A DNA stretch of 64,000 bases from Agaricus subrufescens. Its lineage: Eukaryota > Basidiomycota > Agaricomycetes > Agaricales > Agaricaceae. Shown here piece by piece: positions 59,201-64,000 of the stretch. The stretch lies in contig CM057064.1 in assembly GCA_029945375.1 (NCBI GenBank), forward strand, positions 2,542,001 to 2,606,000, given 5' to 3'. Below the pieces are notes generated by a model. It saw only the letters and a program-made list of their open reading frames with translations, ran no database searches and had not been told where the DNA came from. Numbering within the stretch: the first letter of the stretch is position 1; each line of letters starts with the position of its first letter. A program made the position numbers and the translations under genes.

Positions 59201-59996
59201 TCTAGAATAATAATGAGCACATTAACTTAGACGGCGCTGGGGGAGGGACGTACCGGAATAGAATTTGGCGCAGGACGCGCGATACTGCGAAATGTTGGTC
59301 AACACTGTAAATTTCCAATCAATCTAAGAGATTGACCTTGAGATCACGATCTAACGTCATCAGTAAAGACTTGAGAAACACCCCTTCGTCCTTCCAAGAA
59401 TCAGATCCTGGTACTAGGGCAACACAAGCGGAGGTCATACCGTAAATTCTCGGAACTCATCAATCCTGACATGAAGCTGTTGAAACGAGATAGCCAGTAT
59501 TTCTAGAGCATGTGGTAACTCATCAAAGGGCGGTAGATGATTGGTGAAGTATTGTGACGGGATGTAAAATCGTTCAGAGTCCCTGCGCGCTTGTTCAAAC
59601 AAATCCGGAACAAGAGCAGTAGCGTTGCGAAAAAAAACTTCACGGGTACGCTTCAATGCTTCTCTGGTACTTTTGATCGCTGATAAAAGACCCGCGACGC
59701 GTCCAAGCCTGAGGCAGCCGTTTGCAAATTTGCCCAACTATAAATTATACAGTGAATGCAGTATGTAATAACTGCTTAAAACACCTTACCTGTCTGTCCA
59801 ACTCATATGCCTTTCTGGATGTGGAGGTGAGCATTAGCGTAAAAGGGAAGTATTGGATCTGGTGGCCGACTCACAAGGAAAAACCGAGAAACGATTCCTT
59901 GATACCATTCTCATTCGAGTATGCATAATCGAAGGATATTGCTCGTTGCGGTTGTTGAGGTGCATGGGTAGGCCCTTCCACTGAAAGCAAAGTCAT
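56284..59996 (-). CDS. W2: membrane WD40-type protein (unknown family)
   Basis: Closest intact paralogue of W1. It starts at the ATG complement 59996-59994 (MTLLSVEGPTHAPQQPQRA). The next parts are the helical domain (LGKFANGCLRLGRVAGLLS, 59737-59450) and three membrane segments (about 58900-58840, 58710-58625 and 58565-58500). A charged linker follows (58440-58080), then a blade beginning YGTIRDVAYSDDGQWLA. C-terminal blades include MAVYRFEHSHVRSIGL (57300) and VHCLSWRKSDDATATFATAG (56580). The stop is at 56284, with a shorter tail than W1. The arrangement suggests helices and membrane anchor at the N-terminus and a propeller on one side of the membrane. I do not know a characterised homologue. 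Not every exon border was fixed. Confidence 0.66.
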
Positions 59997-60897
59997 GCTT
60001 CGTAATCAGAACTGACTTTGATTACGAACCGGATAAGACAGTTAATTCTGTTGGCATTGAAAGAGTTAAGGGTAATCCTAGGCTCAAAAGCCACAGAGTT
60101 GGGTGGGGTAACGATGAATCCCTTCAATAGTCAGAGGATGGCCCAATGGCAGCGGAACGACATGAGCCTAATAAATACCAACTGATTGAGGGATGAATGA
60201 ATTGAAGGAAGGTAGAAAACGGAACATTGATTCCCTACTGAATGTTCTTCAAAATGCTATTGCGAAGCAGCTGTCAGCTATATGGGGGCAGGAACATGTA
60301 TAGGCATCATTAAGAAGTTTGGCACGTTATCACAACCACGAAAGGGTAGAGCGTGTCGGGAGAAAGGTTTGCGATCTCCACGCTTTTGTGATTGAAGGCT
60401 CTGCTTCTACAGTAGAACTCCTGGTAGTGCTGTTAACTAGCATTACAGGGCAGTTCCGACACACAGAAGGCACGCTAGAAGCTCGTGTACGTTCCAAGTA
60501 GAGCATGCCCAATGACGCTCAATGTTAATGACGCCCGACGCTCGGGATGGTGTGAGAAAAGTGTCGGAGTTTAGATTCGGCAACGTCCCAGGTCAATGAA
60601 TCCGTCGTGAAGATCGAGCCTTCCGAGGAACAGGATTATATTTATGGAGGACGCTTGATCACAGATTTGGGATTCGCCAGGGCACCCCCGGATCACTACA
60701 TACTCACGAGCTGATTACGCATTCATTCGATCTATGAGCTTCCCTGGTTAACAACCGGCTGACAAATAACAGGTTACAGAAGTTTTAAGAAGTAAGAAGA
60801 ATATCGGGCCGTACGGCGGTACAGTATTCTCTATATCACCCACTCCAAAATCAACCCCCCCTAAGTTCAAACTCTTTTCTCTTCGTAAGACCGAAAT

Positions 60898-63060
60898 TCA
60901 TGATCTTCTTCCTACTGCTCCTCGTTCAGTCTCTCGGAACTCTTTACCTCGTTTGACCAATACCATGTGACTATTAGCAGCTGCAAGAGTGGCTGTATCT
61001 CCCTCGACTTTCGCCAGCTCAAATAACGGATGCCTCCCTCCAACAACCTCGCTGACCTCAACTGCCAGAAATACTCTCCAGTTTGTCTTCGCCACGCGAC
61101 GATGGTATCGGCTTCGAGAAAAGGTCATGAATTATGGTGAATTAGTATCCAAGGAAGCCAAGGCTTACATTTCATTGCATTGATAACAAATTGATTGTAG
61201 TTCCCGCCTAGACATGCAGGTCCGGTAAGGTCTCTGCCTCATCGTGTATCCGAACTGATCGTTTGCTCAACCCAGCAGTTGTTCCTGTATCAGGAGTCTC
61301 AACATCAAACGACCAAATCTGGAAAGCCTTCTGATCACCGTTCCTGGTTAGTACTGAGTGAGAAGAGGAATAAGAATGGTTACCTGATCCTTGTGGGTGA
61401 CCAATATATCAAATTCGTCCGCAATTGGGTAGGCACCAGAAATGTCTTCAAAGACCGGAACTTCGCTAAAAGCATATCAGAATCGAGTGGACAATTGAAC
61501 CTTTACAATCTGAGTCGTACTATAACACTCTCAACTTGTCCATACCAAATACTTTGATGTCCTGGTGTAAACATATCTGAGGCCTATCGGCGTATGTTTG
61601 TCCTTGTGCTAACGCTATCAGCCGCACAAGAACGAATCATACCTGGTTAGAAGCAAAAGCAAAAACTATTAAGCCTGCTGAGACTGTCGCAATGGCGATC
61701 CAAGAAAAAGGAGCTGTGATCCATCTATCCACAGTATGACCCATAGGGGTAGCGTACGACCTCGAGTACCCCTAGGATATAACCAATATCATGATAGTTA
61801 ATATTGATAGATCTCGACTCACAGTTTCGTTGCATTCCAAGCAATAGAGAAGAGACAATTCAATGCCGCACCGGCACTAAAGATAATAGACATAGGCCAG
61901 AGCAGGTTGGTAACAAGGAGGGCATTATTCTGGTCAAATATACTGATGGACATCTGGAGTGTGGTCGCAGTGACACCGGAAAAGAATGTTGAAACAGTTA
62001 GGATATTTGTCAAAGTTGAAGAAGATCGTTCTTGCTGGCGGCTGATGGCAGATACACCTTCAAAGAATTCAATATATTCCTTGACTATTAAGAAGGTTCC
62101 AAGCTCACCAACTGTCCCAAACTTGTTTACCGCACTTTTCAGCTCGTGAAAGCTTACTTTAAGTTCGAGCGAGAATTGGTGGATATAACGCTGGATCTCC
62201 CGAGCGCAAAATCTGTCTACAAAGACACTCAGCACATTTCGCCAAACCGAAGTGATTTGTGTACCAGAGTAATATCTTGCACAAGACGTGCGATACTAGA
62301 AATTTTTGATCGGCCTGGCAGACCACTTATTTTTATTTTTATTTTTTATTTGACATTATTGAGTGACACACCTTGATGTCTCTCTGTAGCCCCGATAGGG
62401 ACGACTTTAGATTCACTCCTTCATCCTTCAAAAGAATCAATTCCGACTACAGGTTCATGTTAGTGGAAGGCGCACCGTAAATTCTCGGAATTCACTGATC
62501 CTATCATGAAGCTGACGAAACGAAACAGCTAGTTCATCTAAAACCTTTGGTAACTCTTCAAATGGTAGCAAAGTTTCTTTGAAGAATCGTGATGGAACGT
62601 GGAATTGTTTAGGATCCCTGTGGGCTTCTTCAAAGAAGCCTGGAAGCAGGGCAACTGCATTGCGAAAGAAATCTCCGCATATACCCTCCAAAGATTTTCT
62701 GGTATTTTTGACAGCCAATAACAGAAGCTCGATACGCCCGAGTTCCTGACAATGGTTTGCAAATTTTTTCAACTGAACATATTGCAGTTAGTACATCAAG
62801 TAATAAACCCGTGAAACAAACGTACTTGCTCACTCAGAACATGGACTTCCCTAGGAGCAAGTCAATAAGAGAAAACCGCCAGTCTACTATGGTTAACTTA
62901 CAGCGAGAATGCACAAAACGATTGCTTTATACCATGATCATCGGTATATGCCCAATCATACGGTTTATCCGAATCGAGGTATGGTAGAGACGTGGAGGGG
63001 TTCCCCTCTGAACGCAAGTTTACATTTGTTTGACGGAACCTGATTTGGATTGCGAACCAG
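60898..63060 (-). pseudogene. W3: internally deleted copy of the W family
   Basis: Third tandem copy. The N-terminal exon (YDWAYTDDHGIKQSFCAFSL, about 62970-62900), the helical domain (LKKFANHCQELGRIELLLLA, 62772-62470) and the first membrane segment (62235-61819) are readable. So is the second membrane segment (61720-61640). Then sequence matching W2 from about 58610 down to 57110 is missing at about 61560-61620. This removes the third membrane segment and the first blades. The remaining C-terminal part (to 60898) is badly decayed. It is likely non-functional as a WD40 protein. Confidence 0.7.
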
Positions 63061-63159
63061 GTATAGGAGTAATTTCGGCCGGCATTGAAAGAGTTCAAAG
63101 AAATTCTTTGCTCGAAAATCACAGAGGGCCAGCTCCAATGGGAATAGGGGGGCAAGTTA

Positions 63160-64000
63160 AGTGCGAGACGGAACGATATGTTTCATATATATGCGACAGC
63201 TAGTTAAGGCATGGAGGCAAAAAATATGGACAGCATGGCTTTGAACTCTGCACCGATTTTTGTCGATGCAATAGTATTGCTCATAATGGTGGAGCTTGCG
63301 GAAAATACAAGACGCATAGGTATCTTTAGAGGGTTAACACGTTCTATCTAAGCAAAAGTAAAAGCATCATGGACAGTATGATGAGAGGTAGGTTCTAGAT
63401 CTGTACCTGTGCATAGTCCATCTAAAGGGTATCCTGACTAATTCAATTATTTGTTGTTCTGTCTGGTTTCATGACTTGACTTGAAGCTCAAGCTTCTCGG
63501 AGAGAAACCACACATTAGGTGGTCTGGCCGCACCGATTGCACACTAAAACCTCGTGTGGACTCCGAGTCCTCAAGGTTGGCGCCATTGTAGGGGTCCTGA
63601 CGTTAGAGAGCGCTGGTGAACAAGGTTTCAAGGTGATCGCGATGAATCGCGCACATGAACCTAGAAATGCATTCGAGCCTAAAAAAGAATCTTAGAATAC
63701 CTCTCCCCGGAGACCACTGGCTATGCAGAAGTTTGAGATGAAGAAACGCCGCTCAAATAGATGTAGGCAGTGTAACGTAGAGGAATGGAAGGCCTGGAAT
63801 ATCACAGGTTAGGTATCGAACGGAAATGAGCTACTCAGACATACGATGACCTGGTATCCTTTGGTGCTTCTCTGGTGATGTTTTCCGTCTATAGTCAATT
63901 TGTAGCACGCTCGAGTTTCCAAAAAAAAACGTTTCTCAATTCGGACAACTGGTAGTACCGAACTCAATGAACACTGCCAGTAACAAATTTAAAGCTCGAA
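63160..64000. other. Window end, no gene seen
   Basis: No supported coding region. Part of it (63480-63600) resembles sequence upstream of W1 and W2. Confidence 0.5.

Overview
The window looks like nuclear DNA of an agaricomycete (mushroom-forming basidiomycete). Genes are split by many introns of about 50-55 nt with GT..AG borders. The recognisable families are fungal: DUF2235 hydrolases, a C2H2 plus Zn(II)2Cys6 transcription factor, a non-reducing polyketide synthase remnant, Copia, Tc1 and hAT-like elements, and membrane WD40 proteins. There are no bacterial-style operons, rRNAs, CRISPR arrays or tRNAs that I could see. All exon models were built by hand from reading frame, splice borders and comparison between copies inside the window.

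Layout. 0.3-5.2 kb: tandem pair of intact DUF2235 alpha/beta-hydrolase genes (+). 5.6-6.2 kb: inverted-repeat element. 6.3-8.3 kb: six-exon gene of unknown function (-) with one frameshift. 8.5-9.5 kb: first member (H1) of a family of helical proteins of unknown function. 9.5-12.3 kb: no gene seen. 12.3-14.5 kb: decayed copy of a polyketide synthase C-terminal region. 14.6-14.8 kb: copy of the DUF2235 3' flank. 15.3-17.8 kb: helical genes H2 (intact) and H3 (pseudogene). 18.02-31.17 kb: one Copia retrotransposon with 364-bp LTRs and a CTTCT target duplication, carrying at least five later insertions. 31.4-32.7 kb: hAT-like foldback element. 33.3-35.9 kb: H4 (intact) and H5 (pseudogene). 36.5-40.0 kb: second polyketide synthase fragment (PT-ACP-TE, no KS or AT), still an open frame. 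40-45.7 kb: coding-like pieces I could not assign. 45.8-48.6 kb: transcription factor gene. 49.9-50.6 kb: GFA-family zinc protein. 50.8-63.1 kb: three tandem copies (W1-W3, -) of a membrane-anchored WD40-type protein; W3 is internally deleted.

The general picture is a fast-evolving accessory region. Lineage-specific families (H, W, DUF2235, polyketide synthase) have grown by local segmental duplication, some copies are decaying, and transposons have layered onto one another between H3 and H4. The best candidates for undescribed biology are the H family, the W family and two LTR-like element families, A and B. A and B share their termini but fill their interiors with different short-motif arrays. 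No functional link between the gene families is proven by the sequence.
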